From Okapia johnstoni (Eukaryota; Chordata; Mammalia; Artiodactyla; Giraffidae): 64,000 nt of DNA. The notes under the pieces were generated by a model. That model had not been told where the DNA came from and made no database searches. It saw only the letters and a program-made list of their open reading frames with translations. Shown here piece by piece: positions 63,938 to 64,000 of the stretch. The position numbers were made by a program, and so were the translations under genes. How positions within the stretch are numbered: the stretch's first letter is position 1; each line of letters begins with the position of its first letter. The DNA is taken from the NCBI GenBank assembly GCA_024291935.2, contig JAGTYA010000024.1, forward strand, positions 5,704,001 to 5,768,000, given 5' to 3'.

Positions 63938-64000
63938 GCTAGTTAATAGTGTCATTCAAGTCTTTTATAGCTTTACAAAATTTCTGTCCACTTGTTTTAT
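63938..64000 (-). mobile_element. L1M ORF2, antisense, running off the window
   Basis: 'ttcaagtcttttatagcttt' continues the host L1 after the Bov-tA insertion. The element does not end within the window. Confidence 0.75.

Noticed and set aside
1..64000. CRISPR array, bacterial operon, phage or plasmid features
   Set aside because: No regular repeat-spacer pattern and no prokaryotic gene layout. The SINE/LINE content identifies a ruminant nuclear genome.

Overview
The window is mammalian nuclear DNA from a ruminant, almost certainly a bovid such as cattle, sheep or goat. It carries many copies of elements restricted to that group: BovB (RTE) LINEs, Bov-tA and Bov-A2 SINEs, CHR-type tRNA-Glu SINEs and a ruminant-type L1 3' end. 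These lie over an older mammalian layer of MIR, L2, L1M, MLT1 and hAT/mariner relics. I found no protein-coding gene, no RNA gene and no exon I would defend. Every long open frame I could explain is either LINE reverse transcriptase debris or a by-product of SINE, purine-rich or tetranucleotide-repeat sequence. The window reads as intergenic DNA or a large intron.

Layout. 0-9.6 kb: MIR/L2/hAT relics, an old antisense L1, then a degraded antisense retroviral pol (reverse transcriptase, RNase H-like and integrase parts in order) broken by two Bov-tA insertions, then a BovB copy split by a younger L1. 9.6-20.3 kb: an AT microsatellite, an L1 3' end holding a solo LTR, an MLT1 LTR, scattered MIRs, and a CHR SINE split by an antisense BovB. 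20.3-30.7 kb: an L1 split by BovB, CHR SINEs, a 350-bp degenerate GAAT tract, a mini-mariner hairpin, and several repeat-free stretches with clustered homeodomain-type motifs. 30.7-39.6 kb: dense MIR/L2 and further repeat-free stretches. 39.6-45.8 kb: a BovB copy with a Bov-A2 inserted in the codons of its catalytic YADD motif, a minisatellite of E-box-like units, a second well-preserved antisense BovB between long near-duplicates, and a perfect DR1 nuclear-receptor-type site. 45.8-57.3 kb: SINEs with clear target duplications, more BovB, L1 and MIR. 57.3-64 kb: a long antisense L1, a second mini-mariner, and a nested stack (L1 in L1, SINE inside, Bov-tA beside) running off the right edge.

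There are no genes here that work together. The content is a record of insertions: an ancient layer (MIR, L2, hAT, MLT1, L1M, retroviral pol), then BovB, CHR and L1, then Bov-tA/Bov-A2. The order can be read from which element interrupts which. The only candidate function I see is regulatory: a handful of repeat-free islands with clustered transcription-factor-type motifs, which need cross-species comparison.

Limits: repeat family names are from memory of consensus sequences and the sequence alone. Subfamily names and exact ends of old repeats are approximate. Boundaries are firm only where a target-site duplication is given. No alignment or database search was run.
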